A stretch of DNA of 64,000 nt from an uncultured Pseudomonas sp. GTDB lineage: Bacteria > Pseudomonadota > Gammaproteobacteria > Pseudomonadales > Pseudomonadaceae. The stretch spans positions 124,001 through 188,000 of the forward strand of contig NZ_CAMPHI010000002.1 in the NCBI RefSeq assembly GCF_946885955.1. Direction: 5' to 3'. Every line of letters begins with the position of its first letter. Position 1 is the stretch's first letter. Both the position numbers and the translations under genes were made by a program. A model generated the notes under the pieces. It was given only the letters and a program-made list of their open reading frames with translations. It did not search any database and was not told the origin of the DNA. Positions 40,386 to 50,600 of this stretch are shown here, piece after piece.

Positions 40386-43262
40386 ATGATCACCACCCGA
40401 GATGCTTCCGCAATGCCGGACGCGCCGTGGCAAATCGCCGAGCAATTCGCTGCGGAGATTGCGCTTGAGCGCACCCGCCTGCTGTACCAGGGCTCGCGCT
40501 TGCCGACCCTGTTCATGCTGCTTAACGGCCTGGCCAGTGGCTATCTGCTCTGGAAGCCTCAGGGCAATGCGACGCTCGCCGCCTGGCTGATCGGGCTGCT
40601 GTTGTTGGCGCTGCTGCGTCTGGTCCAGGTCAACGCCTTCAACAACGCCTCGCCAGTGCGTCAGGCGCAACCGCACTGGCGCTTGAGTTTTCTGGCCGGC
40701 GCCACCGCATCCGGCCTGGCCCTGGCTTTCGTCGCCATCTTCCTGGTGCCGGCGGATGCGTTCTATCAGCAGGCGCTGGTCTATGGTCTGATCGGCGCGG
40801 CGATTCTCTCCGCCAGCGTCGCTTATGCGATCAGCCTGCCGGCGTTCCTCGCCTTCGCCATGCCCTGTTTGCTGCCCTCGATGGCATTTCTACTGTCCAG
40901 TACGCATAGCTTGCAGCGTGGCTGGGGCATGCTCAGTGCGATTCTGTGCGCGGCGTTGCTGGTGATGGCCTGGCAGGTCAACCGCCTGGTGCAGCGCTCG
41001 CTGTTGCAGCGCTTTCACAACCAGGCGCTGATCGCCAACCTGGAACAGGCCAAGCAAGGCGCAGAAAGCCTGAATAGCGAGCTGGCCCACGAGGTCGAGC
41101 AGCGCGGTCGTGCCGAGCGCGAATTGCGCGCCGCCCATGCCGAGCTGGAGATGCGGGTGGCCGAACGCACCCTGGAGCTGGACGAAGCGACCCATGCCCT
41201 GAGCAAAAGCCAGACGCGCTTGAGCCTGGCCATCGAGGCCAGCGAACTGGGGCTGTGGGATTGGAACCTGCAAAGCGACGAAATCCATCACTCGCGCCTC
41301 AAGGAAATCTTCGGCATCGAGCCGACCGGTGTGCATGCGATGCTGCGCGACCTCAAGCCGCGCCTGCACCCGGACGATCTGCCGGTACTGCGCCGGGCGC
41401 TGATCGAACATATGAAGGGGCGCAGCGACGGTTACCAGGTCGAATACCGGATCAAGCACGCCGACGGCCATTGGGTGTGGATCGAAGACCGTGGCCGCGC
41501 GGTGGAGCGCGACCCTCAGGGCCGGGTGCTGCGTATGCTCGGCACGCGGCGCGATGTCAGCGCGCGCAAGCAGCTGGAGCAACAACGGCAACTGGCCGCC
41601 ACCGTGTTCGAAGCAGCCAGCGAAGGCATCGTGATTCTCGACCCGGATTACCGCCTGCTCTCGGTCAACCAGGCATTCAGTCAGGTCACCGGCTATCGTC
41701 AGGATGAACTGGTCGGTCGCAATGTAATGAGCCTGATCGGCAGCCGCGATACGCGCCGCCAGTATCAAATGATCCGCCTGGAGCTGGAAAACACCGGCAA
41801 CTGGCGCGGCGAGCTGATCGAGACGCGCAAGAATGGCGAACTCTACCCGCAGTGGCTGCAACTCAACGTGGTACGCGATTCGCGGGGTAACGTCAGCCAT
41901 ATCGTCGGCTTCTTCGCCGATCTGTCGGCGCGGCGTGAAGCCGAAGAACGGCTGCGTTATCTCTCGCATTACGACGAGCTGACCGGCCTGGCCAACCGCA
42001 CGCTGTTCAAGGAGCGCCTGCACGAGGCCAGCCAGCGCGCCCGGCAGAGCGGTCGCAGCATCGCCCTGCTGCATATCGACCTGGATCGCTTCAAGCTGCT
42101 CAACGACAGCCTCGGCCATGAAACCGCCGACCAGTTGTTGCGTCAGATGAGCCGCCGCCTGACCCAGGCTGTTTCCGAGGCCGATACCATTGCGCGTTTA
42201 TCCAGCGACGAATTCGCCATTATCCTCGACTCCTACGGCAGCCTTTCCAGCCTGGCGCGTCTGGCCAGCCGCCTGCTGACCAAACTGCGCATGCCGATGA
42301 CTGCCGGTGGCGAGGAGTTGGTGATCAGCGCGTCCCTGGGTATCAGCCTGTTGCCGGACAACGCGCGGGAAATCTCCGCGCTGATCAGCCAGGCCAATAT
42401 GGCCATGCAACATGCCAAACACCTGGGCGGCAATACCTTCCAGTTTTTCACCGACAACCTGCAGGCCTGCACCCTGGAACGCTTGCAGCTGGAAACCCAG
42501 CTGCGCAAGGCGATCGACAGCGACCAGTTGGAGGTGTTCTACCAGCCCAAGTTGCGCCTGTCCGATGGCAGCCTGAATGGTGCCGAGGCCCTGGTGCGCT
42601 GGCGCCACCCGGAAATGGGCCTGGTGCCGCCGAACGATTTTATCGGCCTGGCCGAGGAAACCGGGCTGATCGCCCCCATTGGCGAAATCGTCCTGCGTCA
42701 GGCCTGCCAGCAGGCGCGCGAATGGCAGCAGCAGGGCTTGGCCGAGATCCGCGTATCGGTGAACCTCTCGGTGCATCAGTTGCGCCAGGGCAATCTGGTC
42801 AGCCTGGTGCGGCAGATCCTGGTGGAAACCGGTTTGGCGCCGCAGTTCCTCGAGCTTGAGTTAACGGAGAGCCAACTGCTGGACAATGTCGAGAGCGTGA
42901 TCAGCACCTTCCAGCAACTGCGTAACCTCGGCGTGCAACTGGCGATCGACGACTTCGGCACCGGCTACTCCTCGCTCAGTTACCTCAAGCGCTTCCCGGT
43001 GGATTGCGTGAAAATCGACCAGACCTTTATCCGCGACCTGTCGCCGGGCAGCGAGGATGCCGCGATCACCCGGGCGATCATCGCCATGGCCCACAGCCTG
43101 GAACTGAAAGTGGTCGCCGAGGGTGTGGAAACCCGCGAGCAGCTGGACTTCCTCAAGACCCAGCGCTGCGACGAAGTGCAGGGCTTCCTGATCAGCAAGC
43201 CGGTGCCGGCGCAAAACTTCGCCCAGTTGCTGCGCGACGACGCCTTCGCCATCTGGAAATAA
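40386..43262 (+). CDS. Membrane-bound PAS-PAS-GGDEF-EAL c-di-GMP protein
   Basis: Protein of 958 residues. About six N-terminal helices (residues 35-200) form a membrane sensor. A coiled coil follows (residues 215-270), then two PAS domains ([20 protein letters not shown] and [20 protein letters not shown]). The GGDEF-type domain is degenerate, with SSDEF in place of the catalytic signature. The EAL domain keeps [55 protein letters not shown] and [13 protein letters not shown], so it should hydrolyse c-di-GMP. Net role is probably phosphodiesterase with the GGDEF part regulatory. Divergent from uvrD. Confidence 0.92.
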   Translation: MITTRDASAMPDAPWQIAEQFAAEIALERTRLLYQGSRLPTLFMLLNGLASGYLLWKPQGNATLAAWLIGLLLLALLRLVQVNAFNNASPVRQAQPHWRLSFLAGATASGLALAFVAIFLVPADAFYQQALVYGLIGAAILSASVAYAISLPAFLAFAMPCLLPSMAFLLSSTHSLQRGWGMLSAILCAALLVMAWQVNRLVQRSLLQRFHNQALIANLEQAKQGAESLNSELAHEVEQRGRAERELRAAHAELEMRVAERTLELDEATHALSKSQTRLSLAIEASELGLWDWNLQSDEIHHSRLKEIFGIEPTGVHAMLRDLKPRLHPDDLPVLRRALIEHMKGRSDGYQVEYRIKHADGHWVWIEDRGRAVERDPQGRVLRMLGTRRDVSARKQLEQQRQLAATVFEAASEGIVILDPDYRLLSVNQAFSQVTGYRQDELVGRNVMSLIGSRDTRRQYQMIRLELENTGNWRGELIETRKNGELYPQWLQLNVVRDSRGNVSHIVGFFADLSARREAEERLRYLSHYDELTGLANRTLFKERLHEASQRARQSGRSIALLHIDLDRFKLLNDSLGHETADQLLRQMSRRLTQAVSEADTIARLSSDEFAIILDSYGSLSSLARLASRLLTKLRMPMTAGGEELVISASLGISLLPDNAREISALISQANMAMQHAKHLGGNTFQFFTDNLQACTLERLQLETQLRKAIDSDQLEVFYQPKLRLSDGSLNGAEALVRWRHPEMGLVPPNDFIGLAEETGLIAPIGEIVLRQACQQAREWQQQGLAEIRVSVNLSVHQLRQGNLVSLVRQILVETGLAPQFLELELTESQLLDNVESVISTFQQLRNLGVQLAIDDFGTGYSSLSYLKRFPVDCVKIDQTFIRDLSPGSEDAAITRAIIAMAHSLELKVVAEGVETREQLDFLKTQRCDEVQGFLISKPVPAQNFAQLLRDDAFAIWK

Positions 43263-43382
43263 GCGCCGCCCACCCGCAAGGCGCGCTTGTGCCGGTCAGG
43301 GGGCGCTGGTTATTGTCGCTTGCCTTGTTCGGCGCGGCGGAAAAAGCCGTCGCGGTGCGGCTAGCACGCTAAAGAGACCACC

Positions 43383-44645
43383 ATGTCGTCCACTCCCCTC
43401 GATGCTACTCCGCGCCCGGCCACCGCCACCCTGCTGCTATTGGCCTCGCTGTACTGCGCCCAGGGATTACCCTCCGGGCTGATCGCCCATTCGCTGCCGG
43501 TGCTGCTGCGTCAGCATGGCGTCGACCTGACGGTGATCGGCCTGCTCAAGCTGCTGGCCCTGCCCTGGCTGCTCAAGGTACTTTGGGCGCCCTGGGTGGA
43601 TCGCCTGGAATCGCCCCGGCTCGGTCATCATCGTGGCTGGATACTGCCGCTGCAAGGCGGCATCGCGGTGCTGCTCGGCGGGCTGGCGCTGCTCTCGCCG
43701 GCTGTGCTGTTCGGCAGCCAGTTGCCGCTGCTGCTCGGCCTGTTGCTGTTGATCAACCTTGCGGCCTCGACCCAGGACATCGCCACCGACGGCCTCACCG
43801 TGCGCCTGTTGCCGGAGCGCTGGCGCGGCCTGGGCAACAGCCTGCAAGTCGGTGGTTACAAGGTCGGCATGCTGGTCAGCGGCAGCGGCCTGCTGCTGGC
43901 AATCGACTGGCTCGGTTGGAATCTGGCCGTGGCGACGCTGGCGATATTACTGCTGCTGACCCTGATACCGATCTGGTGCTTCCCCGAGGCGCAGCGTCTG
44001 CCTTACCGCCCGGCCCTCGCCGAACCTGCCGGCCCCGGCCTGCTGCTGCGCCACTACCGCGGCCTGTTGGCGCAGCCAGGCATGCTGTTGTGGCTGGCGG
44101 TGGTGCTCAGCTTCAAACTCGGCGACGCCCTGGGTTCGCCGATGATCAAGCCGATGCTGGTCGACCAGGGCTGGAGCTATGCCGACCTCGGCCTGCTGAC
44201 CCTGCTCAGCAGCCTCGCCGGGATCGGCGGCGCACTGCTCGGCGGCCTGCTCTACGCGCGTCTGGGTACGTTGCGTTCGCTGCTGTTGTTCGGCGCACTG
44301 CAAGCGCTCGGCATCGCCGCCATGGCCCTGCTGGTGCAGGCTGGCGGTAACCGCGAACTGGTCTACCTGGTCGCTTTGTTCGAACAACTGGCGGACGGCA
44401 TGTCCACGGTCGCGCTGTTCGCCGCGATGATGCGCCAATGCCGGCCCGAACACGAAGGCGCCGACTTCACCCTGCAAGCCTCGGCGCAACTGCTGCTCGG
44501 CGGCCTGGTCGGCGCGCTTAGCGGGGTGTTGGCGAAGGCGTTGGGTTACTCGGGGCTGTTTCTCAGTGCCGGTTTGCTGGGGGTTTTGGTATTGGGGGTG
44601 GTGCTGGTTTATTTTCGGCGGGGCTGGCTGAGTGGGCGGCAATGA
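43383..44645 (+). CDS. MFS transporter, AmpG/RhtX/FptX-like
   Basis: Inner-membrane carrier of 420 residues with about twelve helices. The N-terminal signature LYCAQGLPSGLIAHSLPVLL and loop LWAPWVDRLESPRLGHHRGW match the AmpG-like branch that includes muropeptide permease AmpG and siderophore importers RhtX and FptX. ASTQDIATDGLTVRLLPERW is a conserved helix-loop of the same branch. No siderophore or cell-wall recycling genes are nearby, so the substrate is open. It begins 120 bases after the GGDEF/EAL gene. Confidence 0.82.
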   Translation: MSSTPLDATPRPATATLLLLASLYCAQGLPSGLIAHSLPVLLRQHGVDLTVIGLLKLLALPWLLKVLWAPWVDRLESPRLGHHRGWILPLQGGIAVLLGGLALLSPAVLFGSQLPLLLGLLLLINLAASTQDIATDGLTVRLLPERWRGLGNSLQVGGYKVGMLVSGSGLLLAIDWLGWNLAVATLAILLLLTLIPIWCFPEAQRLPYRPALAEPAGPGLLLRHYRGLLAQPGMLLWLAVVLSFKLGDALGSPMIKPMLVDQGWSYADLGLLTLLSSLAGIGGALLGGLLYARLGTLRSLLLFGALQALGIAAMALLVQAGGNRELVYLVALFEQLADGMSTVALFAAMMRQCRPEHEGADFTLQASAQLLLGGLVGALSGVLAKALGYSGLFLSAGLLGVLVLGVVLVYFRRGWLSGRQ

Positions 44646-44696
44646 GCTGCCGAACGGTGAGAAAGGCTAATCAGGTCGCGCTGACGACTGAAACAG

Positions 44697-44720
44697 AAGG
44701 GGCCGCTGCTGCGGCCCCTT
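44697..44720 (-). terminator. Terminator of the M48 protease gene
   Basis: Perfect 10-bp stem AAGGGGCCGC / GCGGCCCCTT with a 4-base loop, 7 bases past the protease stop and followed on the minus strand by a T-rich patch (TTCTGTTTC). It also lies 51 bases after the convergent MFS gene. Confidence 0.7.
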
Positions 44721-44726
44721 GGTGAA

Positions 44727-45485
44727 TCACTTGCTGGCGGCGATGCGCTGGCGGATATGTGCGGCGCGGTCGGCCGAGCCCGGGTGGGAGTCAAACATGC
44801 TGCTGTCGCCACCGCCTAGCTCAGCCAACTTGTCGAAGGCGCTGGCCAGGCCCTGCAGCGGAATGTTGCGCTGCTTCAGCAGGTCAAAGGAGAAGTCGTC
44901 GGCGGCGCTTTCCTGAGACTGGGAAAACTGCGCGTTGATCAGCGCCTCACCCAGGTCGCCCAGCTGCGAATTGGACAGCGCCATTGCCGCACCGTTGCCA
45001 GAGGAGGCGATGGCACCGCGGGCTACCGAAGTAGCGTAGGCCGCTTGCATGGACTTCTTGGTGTGGCCGAGGGCCACGTGGCCCATCTCATGGCCCAGCA
45101 CGCCTTCCACTTCATTGTCGTTCATCAGGTCCATCAAGCCGCTGTACACGCGCACGCAACCGTTAGCCATGGCCCAGGCGTTGACGTCGTCGGTCAGGTA
45201 AACCTTGTAGGTGACCGGCGTACCGTTGATCTGGCTGCCGAGGTTGCCGGCGATCGTCTCCAGGCGTTTGCTGTACTTGCTGTCGGCCGAGGCGATGGGC
45301 GACTGGGCGTCCATCTGCACGCAGGCGTCGTCGGCCATGGCCTTCACTTCGGCATCGCTGAGCGTGGCGGCCTGCATCGCTTGCAGCCCAGTGCTAAGCA
45401 TGGCGTCGGGGCTCATGTTCTGACAGCCGGAAAGCAGGGTGGCGAGGGCGAGCGCGGACAGGGATAACTGCAGTTTCATGGTCAT
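44727..45485 (-). CDS. M48-family metalloprotease lipoprotein (LoiP-like)
   Basis: Zinc metallopeptidase of 252 residues, probably anchored in the outer membrane facing the periplasm. The signal peptide ends in a lipobox LLSGC at residue 21. The zinc motif is VLGHEMGHVALGH (HExxH), with the third ligand Glu in QESAADDFSFDLL. Members such as LoiP and YcaL degrade misassembled outer-membrane proteins. The N-terminal half has repeated Ala/Asp helices (VKAMADDACVQMDAQ). Single gene with its own terminator. Confidence 0.9.
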   Translation of the reverse strand: MTMKLQLSLSALALATLLSGCQNMSPDAMLSTGLQAMQAATLSDAEVKAMADDACVQMDAQSPIASADSKYSKRLETIAGNLGSQINGTPVTYKVYLTDDVNAWAMANGCVRVYSGLMDLMNDNEVEGVLGHEMGHVALGHTKKSMQAAYATSVARGAIASSGNGAAMALSNSQLGDLGEALINAQFSQSQESAADDFSFDLLKQRNIPLQGLASAFDKLAELGGGDSSMFDSHPGSADRAAHIRQRIAASK

Positions 45486-45777
45486 CTTCCTTGAAGATTC
45501 AGGTAATGGGGTGGCCGAAAGCCAGCGGCGTCCGGCCGGCGCGGCATTGTCGGTGATATGCGCGATGCCAAAGCGAGACGCGGGTCACATTCTGCTGCTT
45601 GGCGTAGGCGGCCAATGGCGTTAGTTGCTGCTGCTCGGCCTGCAGCAGGCGCGGGGTATCGCCGTCATTGCTCGGCTGGAGAATTTGATTAACCCTGAAT
45701 CAGGTGGCCCGACGGGTTCCATGCCAGTTTGCGGTTGTTGCCATCGGGTGGCAGATAGCATGCTGGCGGCCTGGGCG

Positions 45778-46731
45778 TCATAAGGGTTCGAATCTGGTCC
45801 TTGACCCACTCAGTTGGACCTGCCTTAACTTGGCGGATTGAAGCAGCGCACCTGCCATGCCTTCAATTTCCGCACTCATATGCAACTTTGCAAGCCATTG
45901 AGTCGGTATTCCCGACTTACCATAAAAGGCGCCGGCCAATTGACCGACTATCGCTGCGGTAGTGTCTGCATCATTGCCAAGGTTCGCGGCGTCAAGTACG
46001 GCTGACTCGAAGCTGCCCGACCGCCAAAAACACCAAATGGCAGCTTCCAGCGAAGCCACGCTATAGCCTGTCCCAGCGATTTGTTCGCGTGTCTTGAACA
46101 TGTATTCCCCGGAAGCGATGCTCCTGACCTTGGGTTCGATAAAACTTGTCTGCGAAGGGCTAAGTACTTCTGCCTTTGACTTGCCAGTCAAGGCCTTGGA
46201 TATTAGCTCTCCAAGCAGGCGACAGCACTCGGTCGCTTCGGGTGCGGAGTGGGTTGTGCGAGAACTCGCTACCGTGAATTTGGCGATATCTTGTTCAAAG
46301 GGATAGTAGAAGAGCACGACAGGGGCGAGGCGCATAAGCGAGCCATTGCCCGCTGTCTCTGGCTCTATGGAGCCTGCAAAAGGTTGATTCGTTTGCTGGT
46401 ATTTCAGGAGCGCTTGCCTGACTGTGTTTCCAATGTCAAAGCACTCGCCAGTGGAACTCATATACCCCCATTGCCACCAGTTGAGGTATCGCCCCATCTG
46501 ATCCTTCGCATCGAAACCATTCTTCGTCAGTAGGCTTTCCGCAAGGCATAGAGCCATTGATGTATCGTCCGTCCACTGGCCCGGCGCGAGCTTAAATGGA
46601 CCACCACCGACCATATCGACAAGAGGGGTGAATGTATCGCGCGGGCAAAACTCCACCGCCGTTCCCACCGCATCGCCGCAAGCCAAACCAAGCAAGGTGC
46701 CCGCGTAGCGATCCGATAGTTCAAGCTTCAT
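45778..46731 (-). CDS. ADP-ribosylglycohydrolase family protein
   Basis: ADP-ribosyl-(protein) hydrolase of 317 residues. Magnesium-binding motifs of the ARH/DraG fold are seen: GLACGDAVGTAVEF, GQWTDDTSMALCLAE, AGNGSLMRLAPVVLFY, TTHSAPEATECCRLLGE, and NLGNDADTTAAIVGQLAGAF near residue 255. Such enzymes remove ADP-ribose from proteins or nucleic acids. It is the last gene downstream of an Rhs toxin whose tip looks like an ADP-ribosyltransferase, with two small genes between. ADP-ribosylglycohydrolases can serve as immunity to T6SS ADP-ribosylating toxins (Tri1 against Tre1), so a protective role is likely but inferred. Confidence 0.9.
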   Translation of the reverse strand: MKLELSDRYAGTLLGLACGDAVGTAVEFCPRDTFTPLVDMVGGGPFKLAPGQWTDDTSMALCLAESLLTKNGFDAKDQMGRYLNWWQWGYMSSTGECFDIGNTVRQALLKYQQTNQPFAGSIEPETAGNGSLMRLAPVVLFYYPFEQDIAKFTVASSRTTHSAPEATECCRLLGELISKALTGKSKAEVLSPSQTSFIEPKVRSIASGEYMFKTREQIAGTGYSVASLEAAIWCFWRSGSFESAVLDAANLGNDADTTAAIVGQLAGAFYGKSGIPTQWLAKLHMSAEIEGMAGALLQSAKLRQVQLSGSRTRFEPL

Positions 46732-46852
46732 CTTTTATTGTCCATGTTTTGGTTGAGCAGAATTATGGTGCTACAGGATTAATCTGAATAAGCCTTCGAT
46801 GGTAGGCGGAAAATTAATACGCAGCGCCCTGTTGCTTGCACTTATTGAATTA

Positions 46853-47242
46853 TTATTTTAACGAGTTGAGCCATTTCTTGAAGAATTCTGCTTGGTCATT
46901 CGGGCTTTTAGCGATATCCATCTCATCGTAATCGAATATATTTACAATATCATTTTTCAATGCTTGCTCACCTAGTTTTAATTCATAGGCTAACAACCCG
47001 CTAGCCATCTGCGATGACATTCTAGACGGATAAACGTTTCGCTTTGCTCCCTTGCACAGAAAGACTATGTCTGGACGCAATGATCGTATTTGAGAGAAGC
47101 ATTCAAAAAGATTATTTCCAGAGCCTGTGATAGAGGATCCGTCAGCAAAATTGACACTCAAGGTGGTTAAAGCTGAATCATAAATGAGTTCTGCAATTTC
47201 TTTGGTTCTGTCATTTATGATTGTTATATTATTAGGGCTCAT
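46853..47242 (-). CDS. Small AT-rich protein, candidate immunity protein
   Basis: Soluble 129-residue protein with no signal or membrane segment. Visible segments are RTKEIAELIYDSALTTLSVN, DIVFLCKGAKRNVYPSRMSS and a C-terminus AEFFKKWLNSLK. I recall similar small proteins beside Rhs genes but cannot name the family. Base composition is much lower in GC than the flanking core genes, as in the adjoining immunity gene. It sits 47 bases after that gene and 121 before the hydrolase. It could protect against this toxin or be left from an earlier toxin module. Confidence 0.7.
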   Translation of the reverse strand: MSPNNITIINDRTKEIAELIYDSALTTLSVNFADGSSITGSGNNLFECFSQIRSLRPDIVFLCKGAKRNVYPSRMSSQMASGLLAYELKLGEQALKNDIVNIFDYDEMDIAKSPNDQAEFFKKWLNSLK

Positions 47243-47289
47243 TGCTAAAGTTTTATAAGTGAGGCTGTGTCTAGGTAGTATTGGTGTTT

Positions 47290-47601
47290 TTAATATGTAA
47301 GGATGTCGAGGGTGCCAATTGATTTGGCTAGCTCATCTAGGAAGTCTTTTTCATTATTGAAATTCTTCTGGTCTAGGAAGACCAAAAACCATTCGGCATT
47401 TAAAGCAATAAATATATCTCGCCATTTAAGTTGTTTTGCCACTGTTTCTGGCAGCTCCCCACCCATCAAGCCATGTCCTTTCCCCTCAAGAAATAGAAAA
47501 GACTTATCCTTGTACGAGTAGCCAATAATTTTTGGCCATTCTGAGCTATGCGCTGCGCCAGGTGATAAGTCTTGCTGTGCAATAACATAGTAATCTTTCA
47601 T
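47290..47601 (-). CDS. Immunity protein of the Rhs toxin (predicted)
   Basis: A 103-residue soluble protein beginning MKDYYVIAQQDLSPGAAHSS. Its ATG shares one base with the Rhs stop codon (TAATG), the tight coupling expected of a toxin and its cognate immunity gene. Aromatic and acidic residues are abundant (WRDIFIALNAEWFLVFLDQK). I do not recognise the family. Low GC and position right after the variable toxin tip indicate it travels with the toxin. It is the first choice for cognate immunity; the ADP-ribosylglycohydrolase further down may add enzymatic protection. Confidence 0.75.
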   Translation of the reverse strand: MKDYYVIAQQDLSPGAAHSSEWPKIIGYSYKDKSFLFLEGKGHGLMGGELPETVAKQLKWRDIFIALNAEWFLVFLDQKNFNNEKDFLDELAKSIGTLDILTY

Positions 47602-50600
47602 TAATTCTCCGGCAGTACGTCAACTTTATCGAAATCTATTTTTTGGCCATCCAGATGCAGCTGCGCAGCTCCACCTTTTCCGTACTCGGGATAAGCCTCG
47701 GCAAAAGGCTCAAGTTTGGTTTTATCGGTGTCTCCCTTCCAATGTGGTACACGCGCCTTCGGAACGCCTTCGACATAAAGTTGCAAAGTATCGAACTCGC
47801 CTCTTAAACGTGCGTCACTCCATGATCCTGCACCATTCGCATCTGGTCCAATTTCAGGGCCTTTAACTTGAAATGCCTCTCTAGCCTCAGAGCCGGTCTC
47901 GTACTTCTCGAATCCCACATAAGTGGTAGGTGCGGATTTTGACTCTAGTGTCATATCTGCATACTTATTAATACTGCCATCATCGTTTTCATACCGCATA
48001 TAGCGATAACCAGTCGAAGGCAGCGTCGAGTCAGGGCCCGATGGGCCGACGTAAAAATCAGGCTTGCCTGGCTGAGGACAATCTCCCTTCGCCCCAGCCA
48101 ACCCCAATGGATCCACCCACCCCGTGGGGTTTTTCACATACTGATAGTTATTAAGTCCACCCGCGAGCTTGATCGGATCGGGGTTGAGGTAGCTACCGGT
48201 GTTGGGATTGTAGTAGCGGTGGCGGTTGTAGTGCAGGCCGGTTTCGGCGTCGAAGTACTGGCCCTGGAAGCGCAGGGGGTTGTCGACTTCGGCGACTTCC
48301 AGTTTGGCGACATTGCCGTAGGCGCGGTATTTAACCGACCAGAGGATTTCGCCGGCGGCGCTGGTCAGTTCTTGCGGCGTGCCAAGGTGGTCGAGTTGGT
48401 AATAGAACGGCTCGGCCTCGGCGCCCTTGCCCTGGAGCATGGCCAGGGGGCGGAAAGTGCCGGGTTCGTAGACATAGCTGCGGTACTGTTCAGGGCCGCT
48501 CTCGGCGATCAAGCGGTCGCCTTGCCAGAGGAACTCTGTGGTTTTGCCGTCTACCACCTTGGCGATGCGCCGGCCGAAGGCGTCGTAGCGGTAGCTCACC
48601 TGGCTGCCGTCGGGCAGGCTGGCGCCAATCAGGCGGTGCTGGTTGTCGTAGCGGTAGTCGGTAATCAGCCGCTGGCCGGCGCCGCGGCGTTCGCGCATCA
48701 GGTTGCCGAAGGCGTCGTAGTCGAAGTGGCGGTCGCCCTGCATCAGCAGGCGGTTGCCCTTGACGTTGACGCGGTCGGTGGCGACGGCAGTGCTTTGCTC
48801 CAGCAGGGTGCCGGCCGGGTCGTGGGCAAAGCTTTCCGGGGTGTCACCGCGCACCGCCACTAGGCGATCCAGCGGGTCGTAGTGGAAGCTTTTACTGCCT
48901 TTGCGCGAGTCGTCGATGCCGGCCAGATTGCCGTTGGCGTCGTAGCGGTAGTGGCGTTGCAGCACGCGCTGCTGTTCCTGGCGCAGGTTATGGGCGCGCA
49001 GGCGGCCTTGTTCGTCGTACTGGTATTCGCTGAGCAACGCGCCTTGCTGACGGTACTGTTCGCGCCCGCCCGCGGTGAACTGGTGGGCGGTCAGCGGCTG
49101 GCCGTTGAGGTCGATGGCGGCCAGCGTGCCGCCGGCTTGGTGGCGGTAGTCCAGACGGCTGCCGTCGGGAAGGCGGCAGTGGTTGAGCTGGCCGAGGGCG
49201 TCGTATTCGTAGCGCAGGGTGGCCCAGCCCTGGTGTTCTTCGATCAGGCGATCCTGCAAGTCGTAGCGATAGGCCAACGGCCACTGGCCGTCGTCGACGC
49301 CGACCAGACGGCCGAGGGCATCGTAGGTGTAATGCACCTGCTCGCCGTCCGGTAGGGTCTTGACCAGTAAACGCCCTGCGGCGTCGCGCTGGTAGGCGGT
49401 GACCAGCTCGCTGCCGTCGTCGCCGAACTCCTTCTTTTCGATCAGATGGCCGTTGAGGTCGTAGGCGTAGGCGGTGCTGCGCCCATCGAAGGCGGTTTCA
49501 CGCTGGATCAGTCCGTTGGGGTAGTAGTCGAGCTTGTAGTGTTCGCCGCGCTCGTTCTCGATCTCGGTGAGCAGCAGGCGGGCGTTGTCGTAGCGGTAGC
49601 GCAGCTGGCTACCGTCCGGATTGATCCGCCGGCTGACCAGGTGCAAGCCATCGGCGTATTCGTAGCGGGTGACGCGGCCGAGTTCGTCGCGCTCGCCGGT
49701 GACCTTGCCATAGGCGTTGTAGCTGAAGGCGCGCGTGCAGCCGCCGGGCAGGGTGATTTGCGCCAGGCGGCCGACGGCATCCCATTGATACTGGGTGATG
49801 GCGCCGTTTTCGTCCTGGCGGGTGATCTGCCGACCCTGGGCGTCGTAGCGGTAGCGTCGCTCGCCGCCAGTGGGCAACTGCTCCTCGATCAGTTGGCCCA
49901 GTGGGTTCCACGCCAGTTTGTGCTCGCTGCCATCGGGGTGGCGAATGGAGAGCAGGCGACCCTGGGCATCGTAGTTGTATTGGGTGGTATGGCCGTGCGG
50001 GTCGGTCTGCGCGGTGATATCGCCCTGGGCGTTGCGGCGGTACTTCCAGGTAGCCTCGCCGCGTTGTACCGCGCTGACGAAGCCGTCCCGGTACTCGTAG
50101 GCAATCGGTTGGTCTTCCGGCGGGATCACCGCAGTGAGGCGACCGGCTTCGTCATAGCGGTATTCGGTAATGGCGCCAAGCGGGTCTTGCTCGGCGATCA
50201 GTTGACCTTTTTCGTCGTAGGACTTTAGGGTTTGCGCGCCGTCCGGGTCGATTTGTTTGACCAGTCGGGCGTTGTCGTCGTGAACGTAGACTTGCTCGCT
50301 GCCATCGGCGTTGAGCACCGTGACGCCGCCTTTATCGTCCCAGCTGTAGCGGGCCTCCATCTGCTGGAAGTTGGCCCAGTGCCGCACGCAACGGGCTTGT
50401 TTGCCTTCGCCTTGCCATTCCCAGTAGAAAGCCGCGCCGCCGGCCAGCTGGCGTTCGAGAATGACATTGGCCTCGTCGTAGCGGTAGCGTTCGGTCTCGC
50501 CCAAGGCATTGCTGGCTTCGAGCAATTGTCCCGCGGCGTTGTAGCGGTAACGCACCAGGGTCTGCTCGGTTTGCCAGCTGTCTTCCTCGGTGTCCGCAGC

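Noticed and set aside
45621..45809. Small minus-strand frame and a TTCGAATC word resembling a tRNA T-arm near 45786
   Set aside because: No acceptor, D or anticodon arms can be drawn around the word, and the frame overlaps the hydrolase gene end without protein character.
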